64,000 nucleotides of DNA from CAADGV01 sp040290295 (GTDB lineage Bacteria > Bacteroidota > Ignavibacteria > UBA10030 > UBA6906), in NCBI GenBank assembly GCA_040290295.1, contig PSMW01000016.1:1-64000 (forward strand), written 5' to 3'. A program made the translations under genes and the position numbers. Under the pieces are notes generated by a model that searched no databases, was not told the DNA's origin, and was given only the letters and a program-made list of their open reading frames with translations. This document shows positions 25,945-34,030 of the stretch, one piece after another. Numbering within the stretch: the stretch's first letter is position 1; the number at the start of each line of letters is the position of its first letter.

Positions 25945-26723
25945 CGGCTTTTGAAGACCGGTTTTCGTTTTTCGAGAAACGCTTTCGTCCCTTCTTTGAA
26001 ATCTTCCGTTCCACAACACACGCCGAAGAGCGATGCTTCGAGACGTTGTCCGTCGCTGAGGGTCGTCTCGAGCGTCATGTTCACGGCCTTGAGCGCCATG
26101 CGGATCGCAATCTGTCCCTTGGCGGCGATGCGCAGGGCGAGAGCGTGTGCCTCCTTCATCAAGTCGGCGTGCGGCACAACTTTGTTCACCAAGCCGATGC
26201 GTAATGCTTCGTGCGCGTCGATCGGATCGCCGGTGAGGATCATCTCCATCGCACGGCCGATACCGATCAGTCGGGCAAGCCGCTGCGTGCCGCCGTAGCC
26301 GGGAATGATGCCGAGATTCGCTTCGGGATGACCGAACGTTGCGGTTTCTGCGGCGATGCGGATATGGCAGGCAAGCGCAAGTTCGCATCCTCCGCCGAGT
26401 GCGTAGCCGTTCACCGCGGCGATGACCGGCTTGCCCAGGTGTTGGATGAGATCGAATACCTCTTGTCCCTTGGCGGCAAAATCTTTTCCGCTTTGTGCAT
26501 CCAAAGCCGTCAGCTCACCGATATCGGTGCCCGCAACAAACGCCTTCTCGCCGGCACCGGTGATGATCACCACGTCCACCTGCGTTTCGGATTTCAAGGA
26601 GGTAAAAAGATCGTGCACTTCGGCTTTTGCATGCGCGTTGAGCGCGTTCAGTTTGTCGGGACGATTGATCGTCACCGTGGCGATGCGCTCGCCGATTTCA
26701 TACAGCAGTGTTTGGTAGTTCAT
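25941..26723 (-). CDS. Enoyl-CoA hydratase/isomerase family protein
   Basis: Crotonase-fold protein of 260 residues, likely hydrating short-chain enoyl-CoA in fatty-acid or amino-acid breakdown. The oxyanion-hole segment GYALGGGCELALACH and the second glutamate region EANLGIIPGYGGTQRLARL place both catalytic glutamates of a true hydratase. Length is normal. Substrate specificity cannot be told. The preceding 106 bp up to the rfbA-like gene's stop holds a 7-bp stem (GAGCAAC/GTTGCTC, 26802-26818) without a T-run. Confidence 0.93.
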   Translation of the reverse strand: MNYQTLLYEIGERIATVTINRPDKLNALNAHAKAEVHDLFTSLKSETQVDVVIITGAGEKAFVAGTDIGELTALDAQSGKDFAAKGQEVFDLIQHLGKPVIAAVNGYALGGGCELALACHIRIAAETATFGHPEANLGIIPGYGGTQRLARLIGIGRAMEMILTGDPIDAHEALRIGLVNKVVPHADLMKEAHALALRIAAKGQIAIRMALKAVNMTLETTLSDGQRLEASLFGVCCGTEDFKEGTKAFLEKRKPVFKSR

Positions 26724-26829
26724 GCGTCATCATGAGAGAAATCAGAACCGCAGAGACTCCGCCACGGGGCATGCTCGCGATGGATGTACTTCGCTACATT
26801 CGAGCAACACTGTTGCTCAGGCACAAACG

Positions 26830-27894
26830 TCACGCTACTTCTACTCTACTTTGGTCACCGATCATGAAGCGATGCACGCGCGGTTTGCCGTTTGCTTCCA
26901 CGATTTCCACGTCGTTGCCGAGGATGCTCCCCTCGATTCGAATCCCGACACTGAGAATCTTGCAATCGCGCAGCACGATGCTGTACTCCACTTCGCTATT
27001 GCGTACGATCGTCCGGTCGCCGATCGACGTAAACGGTCCGATGTAGCTGTTTTCGATGATACACTCCTTGCCGATGATCGCCGGTCCACGCACCTTGCTG
27101 TTGATGATTTTCGCTGCGGGTTCGATCACCACCTTTCCGGCAACATCCGACTGCTGATCGACGTCGCCTTCGATCTTCGGCTCGATAGCATCGAGGATCA
27201 AGCGGTTCGCTTCGAGAAGGTCGGTGGGCTTGCCGGTATCTTTCCACCAGCCGGTGATCTCGGTGTAGCCCACGTTGTAGCCCTTGTCGATGAGGTACTG
27301 ATGAGCGTCGGAGATTTCCCATTCGCCACGTGCGCTCGGTTTGAGCGCTTTGACTGCTTCGAAGATATGATGGTCGTAGAGATAAATGCCTGCGACGGCG
27401 TAACGGCTTTTCGGATTCTTGGGTTTCTCTTCCACACCAACAATCTTCCCATCGCGAATCTCGGGGACTCCGAAACGCTCGGGGTCCTTCACTTTAGCAA
27501 GCGTCAGAAAACAATTACAGCCGCTGCGTTCGAATTCGTCGATGAAGCGCTTGACGCCTCCAACCACCATATTGTCGCCGAGATAAAAAATGAACTTGTC
27601 CTTCCCAATGAACGGCTCTGCGAGCATCACCACTTGCGCCAAGCCGCCGGGAGATTCTTGCGGTATGTAAGTGATGCGAACCCCCCATCGCGACCCATCG
27701 CCGACGTAGTTGGGCACTTCCGCACTATCGGCATTGTGCACGATCCCGATTTCACGGATGCCCGCCTCGACCGCAGCCTCGATAGCATAGTAGAGGATCG
27801 GTTTGTTGGCGATCGGGATGAGATGTTTGTTTTGCGTGTGGGTGATCGGACGAAGTCGTGTACCGCGTCCACCACTGGCAATCAGAGCTTTCAC
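26830..27894 (-). CDS. Glucose-1-phosphate thymidylyltransferase (long form, RfbA/StrD-like)
   Basis: Sugar-nucleotide transferase of 354 residues. The N-terminus has the NTP-binding GGRGTRLRPITHTQNKHLI and the family motif EEKPKNPKS. After about residue 240 come left-handed beta-helix turns (KVRGPAIIGKECIIENSYIG), making it the long form known from archaea and antibiotic clusters. It would activate a sugar for surface polysaccharide. The start is GTG with AGGAACA upstream. No other dTDP-sugar genes are near. Confidence 0.88.
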   Translation of the reverse strand: MKALIASGGRGTRLRPITHTQNKHLIPIANKPILYYAIEAAVEAGIREIGIVHNADSAEVPNYVGDGSRWGVRITYIPQESPGGLAQVVMLAEPFIGKDKFIFYLGDNMVVGGVKRFIDEFERSGCNCFLTLAKVKDPERFGVPEIRDGKIVGVEEKPKNPKSRYAVAGIYLYDHHIFEAVKALKPSARGEWEISDAHQYLIDKGYNVGYTEITGWWKDTGKPTDLLEANRLILDAIEPKIEGDVDQQSDVAGKVVIEPAAKIINSKVRGPAIIGKECIIENSYIGPFTSIGDRTIVRNSEVEYSIVLRDCKILSVGIRIEGSILGNDVEIVEANGKPRVHRFMIGDQSRVEVA

Positions 27895-27910
27895 AACTGT
27901 TCCTCGTTTC

Positions 27911-28783
27911 TCATGGTGTAGGTGACTGGGCAGCGATCAGAGCGTACAGAGCACCGGCTTTCTTTTCCGCGAGCCGCGTCGTCTCCGCCGTCAGTGCGCT
28001 GAAGTAGGGCAACACCTCGGGCAGCGCCGAGCGAAGAGCGTCGAAATGTTGTGCGACGGTTTCGACGCCGCCCCGCGCAACCGGTCCGCTGAGTGCTTCC
28101 GCCGGCGAGGTGCGTGCCACATTCCGCAGCGTTGCCATAATGATCGGTTCGAACACTGGAGAGAACCGACGTTCACTGGTATGCAATGCTTCGAACATTC
28201 TTTCTAACACCCACAACAGCGTGGTGAGGTGGTTCGACGCCACAACGCACGCCGCATGATACAAGGCACGCATTTCAGGTGGTATCACGATCGTCTTGCT
28301 GTTCAGTCGCCGCGCAAGCTGTTGCGCTTTCGCGAGGGCACGCGGGCTGCCATCGACCCCAAAAAAAATTCGGCGCGCCGTCGGGAGGATTTCCTTTGGC
28401 GACAAATCACGCGGAAATGTCTGCAACGGATGAAACGAGAACACAGTTGCGCCCCGCTCCGCTAACGGCGAAAGTGCCTGCGCCGTAAGCATGCCTGAGG
28501 TATGACACGCTGCGAGCTTTGCAAAGCTAAGGTGCTCGAGCGTTGCAAGCCGGCGTGCGACTTCTTCCACTGCGCTATGCGGCGTGGCGATCAGGAGAAG
28601 CGTTGTGTCGTGCGGAATCGCCTCGAGCGAGGTTGCAACATTTTTGCAATGCACGAACGCACCCGCGGCACGGGCAGCAGGCAACGAGCGGGACACCACC
28701 GCGGTGATCCGCTCGCCGTTTTCCGTCAAGATTCTTCCCAGCACCGAGCCGACTTTGCCGGCGCCGATAATGGCAATGTTCAC
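27911..28783 (-). CDS. Rossmann-like and DUF2520 domain protein
   Basis: A 290-residue protein with an N-terminal Rossmann domain (IIGAGKVGSVLG, residues 4-15) and a C-terminal helical DUF2520 domain (from about 160, RALYHAACVVASNHL). The family looks like an NAD(P)-dependent oxidoreductase related to TyrA and ketopantoate reductase, but the substrate is unknown. The start is GTG with AAAGGAACC upstream. Ends 16 bp before the rfbA-like gene. Confidence 0.88.
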   Translation of the reverse strand: MNIAIIGAGKVGSVLGRILTENGERITAVVSRSLPAARAAGAFVHCKNVATSLEAIPHDTTLLLIATPHSAVEEVARRLATLEHLSFAKLAACHTSGMLTAQALSPLAERGATVFSFHPLQTFPRDLSPKEILPTARRIFFGVDGSPRALAKAQQLARRLNSKTIVIPPEMRALYHAACVVASNHLTTLLWVLERMFEALHTSERRFSPVFEPIIMATLRNVARTSPAEALSGPVARGGVETVAQHFDALRSALPEVLPYFSALTAETTRLAEKKAGALYALIAAQSPTP

Positions 28784-28810
28784 GCGTGGGTTCCTTTCAT
28801 GAGGTTGGCA

Positions 28811-29647
28811 CTACGCGTAGGCAACAGCAGAGAGATAGCCAACGACACTGCTGTAGTCGCCGGTCATATCGCCGGACGTGCTGCGGTGCGTCACCTTCAT
28901 CTTCTGAATGCCCAGTTCGTGCAGCGCGATCATCACTGCCACGGTGGGTCCTCCGCCGCACGCTTCGGTCCGACGCGTTTCCAGATCGATCATCAACTGC
29001 TCGAAATCGAATGCCGCGACATCGTGTATCATCACGGCATCCAAGCGATCGGCAACCGACGCGGGATAATAGTGCGAGAGATCGGTGCTGGCAACCAGCA
29101 GCGCGTTCCGATCTTGCAGCGCGCCCGCAAGCGCATTGCCGAGCGCAAAGCAGATGTCGCGCTTCTGATCCCCCACCACTAACGGCAACACACGAAATGA
29201 ACCGGCCGGAAGCGTCTCCTGCAAGAAGGGAAGTTGCACTTCCAGCGCATGCTCTGCGCGATGGCCGACCTCCGCAACGAGCACACTCTCACTTGCCGTG
29301 CTCAAGGCATCACGCAATTCGGTATCGACGGGGATTTTGCCCAACGGCGTTTCGTACGCGTCGCCGGGATAAACCGACACACCGCGAAAATATTCCCAAT
29401 GGCTCGGCGAGACAACAACGACGGTCTCATAGCGCTCACCTCGGAGCAACTTGTAAGCATGCGCGGCAGTAAGTCCCGAATACATGTACCCCGCATGCGG
29501 TGCGATAATGCCGCGGATGCGTCCCGGAACGACAACAGGCTCGGCTTCCGCCAAGAGCGTCGCAATCATTTGTTGCAACTGCTGCGGGTGTGCGGGATAG
29601 AATTTTCCCGCCACCGCAGGCGGACGAACAACCAGCGTTGCGGGCAT
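28811..29647 (-). CDS. amrB: AmmeMemoRadiSam system protein B (MEMO1 family)
   Basis: MEMO-like protein of 278 residues, structurally related to non-heme iron dioxygenases. The RPPAVAGKFYP opening, GIIAPHAGYMYSG, the DLSHYYP motif and a late cysteine/histidine region match the family. The start is the ATG at 29647, because AGGAGGTGATC directly precedes it; an upstream GTG is possible. The usual trio also has AMMECR1, which lies upstream here, and a radical-SAM enzyme, which is not in this window. Function of the trio is not established. Confidence 0.93.
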   Translation of the reverse strand: MPATLVVRPPAVAGKFYPAHPQQLQQMIATLLAEAEPVVVPGRIRGIIAPHAGYMYSGLTAAHAYKLLRGERYETVVVVSPSHWEYFRGVSVYPGDAYETPLGKIPVDTELRDALSTASESVLVAEVGHRAEHALEVQLPFLQETLPAGSFRVLPLVVGDQKRDICFALGNALAGALQDRNALLVASTDLSHYYPASVADRLDAVMIHDVAAFDFEQLMIDLETRRTEACGGGPTVAVMIALHELGIQKMKVTHRSTSGDMTGDYSSVVGYLSAVAYA

Positions 29648-29659
29648 GATGATCACCTC

Positions 29660-30262
29660 CTACTGCAGAACGTCTGCTTCGCTCACCACTTCAGCTTCGA
29701 AGACGTAGAGCTCGAGGTCGGGCGCATGGCGGAACGATGCAGGAAGTCCGGCTTTGTGCAACGCAGCCGTCAGAAATGCTTCGCGGTCGAGATGATGCTC
29801 GACGGCGACCTGCGGCAAGAGCAAACCGCGCCGCGCACCAAGGACCACCACGATGCCATGCACGCCGACTTCGATTTCGTCGATCGAGTGAATGCACCGC
29901 AACGGTGTCAGCACCGACACCTCGATGCTCACACGCTCGAACTCCTCGCGTCGTAGCGGTGGAAACCGCGGATCGTCGAAGGCCGCCTTCACCGCCACTT
30001 CAGCCACAACCTGAATGAGCGGCTTCTCGGATTCGATGTAGCCGATACAGCCCCGCAATTCGTGATCGTGGCGAAGCGTCACGAACGCACCTGCAGGCCG
30101 AGCAAGCGCCTCCGTGTTGGGTGGGGGCGGCGTGAACGGCTCAGCGCGCAACGCGCTGGCGATCGCCTCGCGCACAACTGACAACAACATCTGCCGTTCA
30201 TTCGATGAGAGCATTGCCGTGAAATGAACGCTCGATGAAAATACTGACCCGAACCGACTCAT
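29660..30262 (-). CDS. amrA: AmmeMemoRadiSam system protein A (AMMECR1 domain)
   Basis: AMMECR1-domain protein of 200 residues. The invariant LRGCIGYIE motif lies near residue 70, followed by AAFDDPRFPPL. The protein family is conserved from archaea to man but has no proven reaction. The ATG at 30262 is shown; one at 30214 would remove a non-conserved 16-residue leader. It is followed 12 bp later by the MEMO gene. Confidence 0.93.
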   Translation of the reverse strand: MSRFGSVFSSSVHFTAMLSSNERQMLLSVVREAIASALRAEPFTPPPPNTEALARPAGAFVTLRHDHELRGCIGYIESEKPLIQVVAEVAVKAAFDDPRFPPLRREEFERVSIEVSVLTPLRCIHSIDEIEVGVHGIVVVLGARRGLLLPQVAVEHHLDREAFLTAALHKAGLPASFRHAPDLELYVFEAEVVSEADVLQ

Positions 30263-30351
30263 CGCTGCTTCGCCTACACCTCGACTCTCGCCTCAGAAGA
30301 AACGTAACGAAAAACGACAGCACATTCAATCCCAATCCTGCCGTTAACGGC

Positions 30352-30381
30352 TTGCTTGTCGCCGCGCCGTTGTCTAAATTG
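30352..30381 (+). promoter_or_regulatory. Putative promoter of glmM
   Basis: TTG (30352-30354), a 20-base spacer and TAAATTG (30375-30381), 36 bp upstream of the glmM ATG. A weaker fit than those at 12671 and 37545. The 155-bp divergent spacer to amrA holds nothing else that I recognise. Confidence 0.35.
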
Positions 30382-30417
30382 CTCTGTCACTACAAGTAAA
30401 GAACGAGTGTTCGCTCC

Positions 30418-31806
30418 ATGTCCTTGATGATTTCCATCTCCGGCATTCGCGGGGTTGTCGGAGAAAGTTTGACGCCCGATGTGGTCGTCCGCTACGCGGC
30501 AGCGTTCGGTGAGTATTGTAAGCACCACAATCCCGACCCTACACGTACTCCCGAAATTGTGCTCGGCAGAGATGGGAGGATCACCGGCAAAATCATCGCC
30601 AATCTTGTGTCATCCACACTCCTCGCAACGGGTGTGAACGTGCGCGCTCTCGGGGTTTGTCCCACACCCACAATTGCGCTGGCGGTGGAAAGGCTCGGCG
30701 CAGCAGGAGGCATCAGCATTACCGCAAGCCACAATCCTATGCCGTGGAACGGACTGAAATTTTTTGCTCCAACAGGCTTGTTTCTCGATGCTGAGGAGAA
30801 CAAGGATGTATGGCGGATCGCCGACAGTCATGATGTTGGCTTTGCACGATGGGAGCGAATCGGTACGCATACGGCGGATGATTCGTGGATTCAGAAGCAC
30901 ATCGCTGCTGTGTTATCTCTCCCCTATCTCAACAAAGCAATCATTCGCCGACGTCGGTTGAAGGTTGTACTCGATGCCGTCAATGCCGCCGGAGGCATCA
31001 GCGTCCCGCTGCTTCTTCGAGAGCTTGGTTGCGATGTGATTGAGATGCACTGCGACGTCAGCGGAGTGTTCGCGCACACGCCCGAGCCGTTGCCCGAAAA
31101 CCTCACAGCCCTGTGCGAGCGCGTGAAAGCCGAGCGCGCCGATATCGGCATCGCCGTTGACCCCGACGTTGACCGCCTGGTGTTCATCACCGAACAGGGA
31201 ACTCCCTTCGGCGAGGAGTACACGATCGCTTCAGTAGTGAAGTTCGTTTTGGAGCGAGAACGACAGTTGGGCAACACGGCTCCGCAGTCGGTCGTCATCA
31301 ATCTTTCCACGACGCGCGCGGTCGAAGATATTGCCGCGGAGTACGGTGCGAAAGTCTATCGTACCCCTGTCGGTGAAATCAACGTCGCCAAGCGCATGCG
31401 CGCCTGCGGCGCGGTTGTCGGTGGAGAGGGCAGCGGCGGCGTGATTTTGCCCGCGGTACACACAGGACGTGATGCTCTCGTCGGGGTTGCCCTGATTCTG
31501 CAGTTGGTTGTCGAATTCGATGGACCTGTTTCGGCGTTGAAGGCAAGTCTACCGACCTATGAAATTGCCAAGGGCAAGATCGAGCTTGGCACCACATCGC
31601 CCGATGAAGCGCTGCAGCGTATTGTACGCACCGCCGGCAACCAAAATGTCAATACCGACGATGGCGTGCGTATCGATTTTGGAAACTCGTGGGTCCATTT
31701 GCGCAAGTCCAACACCGAGCCGCTTGTACGCGTCATCGCAGAAGCTCGCACGATGGGAGAGGCATTGGCAATCGTGGAGCGATTTGCACACGCGCTGCGT
31801 TCGTGA
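30418..31806 (+). CDS. glmM: Phosphoglucosamine mutase / phosphohexomutase
   Basis: Alpha-D-phosphohexomutase of 462 residues. The phosphoserine is S104 in ITASHNP, the metal site is DPDVDR near residue 245, and GGEGSGGVILP is the sugar-binding loop. GlmM, which makes glucosamine 1-phosphate for peptidoglycan and LPS, is the likeliest identity; phosphomannomutase of the same family is the alternative. The gene is monocistronic by spacing, with an inverted repeat over its stop. Confidence 0.88.
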   Translation: MSLMISISGIRGVVGESLTPDVVVRYAAAFGEYCKHHNPDPTRTPEIVLGRDGRITGKIIANLVSSTLLATGVNVRALGVCPTPTIALAVERLGAAGGISITASHNPMPWNGLKFFAPTGLFLDAEENKDVWRIADSHDVGFARWERIGTHTADDSWIQKHIAAVLSLPYLNKAIIRRRRLKVVLDAVNAAGGISVPLLLRELGCDVIEMHCDVSGVFAHTPEPLPENLTALCERVKAERADIGIAVDPDVDRLVFITEQGTPFGEEYTIASVVKFVLERERQLGNTAPQSVVINLSTTRAVEDIAAEYGAKVYRTPVGEINVAKRMRACGAVVGGEGSGGVILPAVHTGRDALVGVALILQLVVEFDGPVSALKASLPTYEIAKGKIELGTTSPDEALQRIVRTAGNQNVNTDDGVRIDFGNSWVHLRKSNTEPLVRVIAEARTMGEALAIVERFAHALRS

Positions 31807-31827
31807 CAACACCCATCGAGTGTTGTC
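31805..31827 (+). terminator. Candidate hairpin after glmM
   Basis: GACAACAC (31805-31812) and GTGTTGTC (31820-31827) pair perfectly with a 7-base loop, overlapping the glmM stop codon. The nearest T-run (CTTTTTTCC) is 13 bases further on, so termination here is uncertain. Confidence 0.35.
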
Positions 31828-31906
31828 GTCGAACGCCGGACTTTTTTCCACTTTCCAAATACACTATCTTTTTTTGTAGATCATTCCTATCGATCGAAGA
31901 GGTTGT

Positions 31907-32179
31907 ATGATACTCTCCAAAGTCACCGGCACGATTGTCGCGACGCAGAAGAATGTGCACCTTAAGGATAAACGCATGCTCATCTGTCAACCGATCACCT
32001 TGGACGGCAAGCCCGCCGGCAGAGATATGCTGGCGCTCGACACGGTGGATGCCGGCATCGGCGATACTGTGCTGGTCGTCCAAGAAGGGCAGGCAGCCGC
32101 ACAATTGTTAAAGAGCAAAGAGGTGCCTGTTCACAGCGTGGTGGTTGCTGTTGTTGATGGATGGGATGTTGTGGAGTGA
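31907..32179 (+). CDS. EutN/CcmL family microcompartment vertex protein (BMC-P), orphan
   Basis: A 90-residue protein of the EutN/CcmL family, whose pentamers cap the vertices of bacterial microcompartment shells. The family features are MILSKVTGTIVATQK at the start, DMLALDTVDAGIGDTVLVVQEG, and VDGWDVVE at the end. Length is normal for BMC-P. No hexameric BMC-H shell protein, aldehyde dehydrogenase or cargo enzyme is nearby. An AGAGGTTGT ribosome site precedes the ATG. The dprA gene starts only 6 bp downstream, so the two share a transcript. Confidence 0.9.
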   Translation: MILSKVTGTIVATQKNVHLKDKRMLICQPITLDGKPAGRDMLALDTVDAGIGDTVLVVQEGQAAAQLLKSKEVPVHSVVVAVVDGWDVVE

Positions 32180-32185
32180 GGGTCG

Positions 32186-33310
32186 ATGCGCATCGATGTT
32201 CGCGACGTGCTTACCCTTTCGGCGATCCCCGGCATCGGTGCCACGCGGATGATCAAGCTTGTCGCGCATTTCAAGGATACACGCTTGATCGCCGAAGCCT
32301 CAGCGAAGGAGCTTGTCCGGGTCGAAGGCATCGAGAAAAAAACAGCGCTCACGATCGTCAACTTCTTTCGTGACTCAGGTCTCGAGCATACAAAGCGATT
32401 CGTGGACGATCAGTTGAAGCGCGCCAACAAGGCAGACGCACGGATCGTCACGTTTTGGGACAAAGAGTATCCGTCCAACCTGCGCAACACATACGATCCG
32501 CCGGCCTTCTTGTTCGTGCGCGGCGCCCTGCAGGACACCGACCGTTATGCCGTTGCCATTGTCGGGACACGCAACGCTTCGCCGTACGGTGCGCAGATGG
32601 CAGAACGATTCGCTCAAGGGTTTGCGGCGTTGGGCATTACTGTGGTGAGCGGCCTTGCACGTGGCATCGACACCGTTGCGCATTCGGCGACGCTGCGCGG
32701 TCATGGACGAACGATCGCCGTTGTTGGTTCCGGCGTCGATGTCGTCTATCCGTCGGAGAATCACTCATTGGCGCAGCGCATCGTGGAGGATGGCGCCATT
32801 GTATCGGAGTTCCCGATGGGGGCAAAACCGGATGCACCGAATTTTCCGCGTCGGAACCGCATCATCAGCGGCATGTCGCTCGGCACGCTCATCATCGAGA
32901 CGGGCATCGAAGGCGGAGCCATGATCACGGCATCACTTGCGTTCGATCAGAACAGAGAAGTCTTCGCCGTCCCCAGTCCCGCAAACGAAAAACGGCAGAG
33001 CGGAACGAATCTCCTCATCAAGCAAGGAAAGGCATCGTTAGTGGAACGTGTCGATGACGTCGTCGCGATCCTCGCTCCGCAACTCAAGAACATTGTCAAG
33101 CCTGCCGAGCCGAGCACACGACCGACCATTCAACTTTCAATGTTCGAACAAGCGCTCGTCGATGCGCTCGGAGACGAGGCGATGCACATCGATGTACTTG
33201 CCGAGCGTGCCCGCATGTCCACAGCCGACGCGCTCGTTCACTTGCTGTCGCTCGAGTTCAAAGGGCTTGTCCGCCAGCATCCGGGCAAGATGTTTGTGAA
33301 AACAAGCTAA
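32186..33310 (+). CDS. dprA: DNA processing protein DprA
   Basis: DNA-uptake protein of 374 residues that binds incoming single strands and loads RecA. The N-terminal helix-hairpin-helix region (about 1-65) precedes a Rossmann-like domain with GLARGIDTVAH, GSGVDVVYPSEN and FPRRNRIISG. A C-terminal winged helix (about 305-374) follows. Its upstream neighbour is the orphan vertex-protein gene. GAGGG lies upstream of the ATG. Confidence 0.96.
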   Translation: MRIDVRDVLTLSAIPGIGATRMIKLVAHFKDTRLIAEASAKELVRVEGIEKKTALTIVNFFRDSGLEHTKRFVDDQLKRANKADARIVTFWDKEYPSNLRNTYDPPAFLFVRGALQDTDRYAVAIVGTRNASPYGAQMAERFAQGFAALGITVVSGLARGIDTVAHSATLRGHGRTIAVVGSGVDVVYPSENHSLAQRIVEDGAIVSEFPMGAKPDAPNFPRRNRIISGMSLGTLIIETGIEGGAMITASLAFDQNREVFAVPSPANEKRQSGTNLLIKQGKASLVERVDDVVAILAPQLKNIVKPAEPSTRPTIQLSMFEQALVDALGDEAMHIDVLAERARMSTADALVHLLSLEFKGLVRQHPGKMFVKTS

Positions 33311-33426
33311 GCCGAATCACGTACTGACACAGCGCACACAAGCGAGAACGATATGGACGAGTTGCTTTTCTCTAAGTTCCGCTTTCAGTATCTTATCTAT
33401 GGTTATCGAGACGGCAGGGGGTATGT

Positions 33427-34011
33427 ATGTTCGTCATAGGCGAAGCCGTCGTGGATAACGCCGTCGCTCATGCGTCGTTCTGTTGCGACCTCGAGCGATG
33501 CAAAGGCGCCTGTTGCACACTCGAAGGCGGTCGAGGGGCCCCACTGGAAGACGACGAGCTTCTGGAAATCGAAAAAGCCTACCCCATCGTCAAGCGGTAC
33601 CTCGACGACACACACATACAGACGATCGAGAGCAAGGGATTCTACGAAGGCAGCCCCGGCGATTACACGACGATGTGCGTCGAACACGGAGCATGCGTGT
33701 TCGTCTTTCGGGAGAACGGCATCGCCCACTGCAGTTTCGAGAAGGCGTACCTCAACGGGGAAACAGAGTGGCGTAAGCCGATCTCGTGTCATCTCTTTCC
33801 GTTGAGAGTGCGACGTCGCGGGAGAGATTTTCTGCGGTATGACGTGATCGACGAATGCGCCGCAGGGCGCCAGCGTGGAGAGCAAGAACAGATTGCGCTG
33901 TCTGTGTTTCTCCGCGAAGCGCTCACACGCAAGTATGGCCGCGCATGGTATGAACAATTCAAACGGATGTGCGAGAGAGTACGTACCGGCGTGACATCGG
34001 CCGGAGGATGA
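33427..34011 (+). CDS. DUF3109 family cysteine-rich protein
   Basis: A 194-residue protein of the DUF3109 family, common in Bacteroidota. Cysteines occur in CCDLERCKGACC near residue 20-30, CVEHGACVF near 78, HCSFEKA, and SCHLFPLR, a pattern like the YkgJ zinc/iron-binding family. A metal site is therefore likely; the function is unknown. It lies 116 bp after dprA and 19 bp before rpoN, so it is probably cotranscribed with rpoN. Confidence 0.9.
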   Translation: MFVIGEAVVDNAVAHASFCCDLERCKGACCTLEGGRGAPLEDDELLEIEKAYPIVKRYLDDTHIQTIESKGFYEGSPGDYTTMCVEHGACVFVFRENGIAHCSFEKAYLNGETEWRKPISCHLFPLRVRRRGRDFLRYDVIDECAAGRQRGEQEQIALSVFLREALTRKYGRAWYEQFKRMCERVRTGVTSAGG

Positions 34012-34030
34012 TTGTTCACGAACAAATCCT

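Noticed and set aside
31907..32179. A bacterial microcompartment locus
   Set aside because: Only the vertex protein is present; no BMC-H or BMC-T shell protein or encapsulated enzyme lies within the window.
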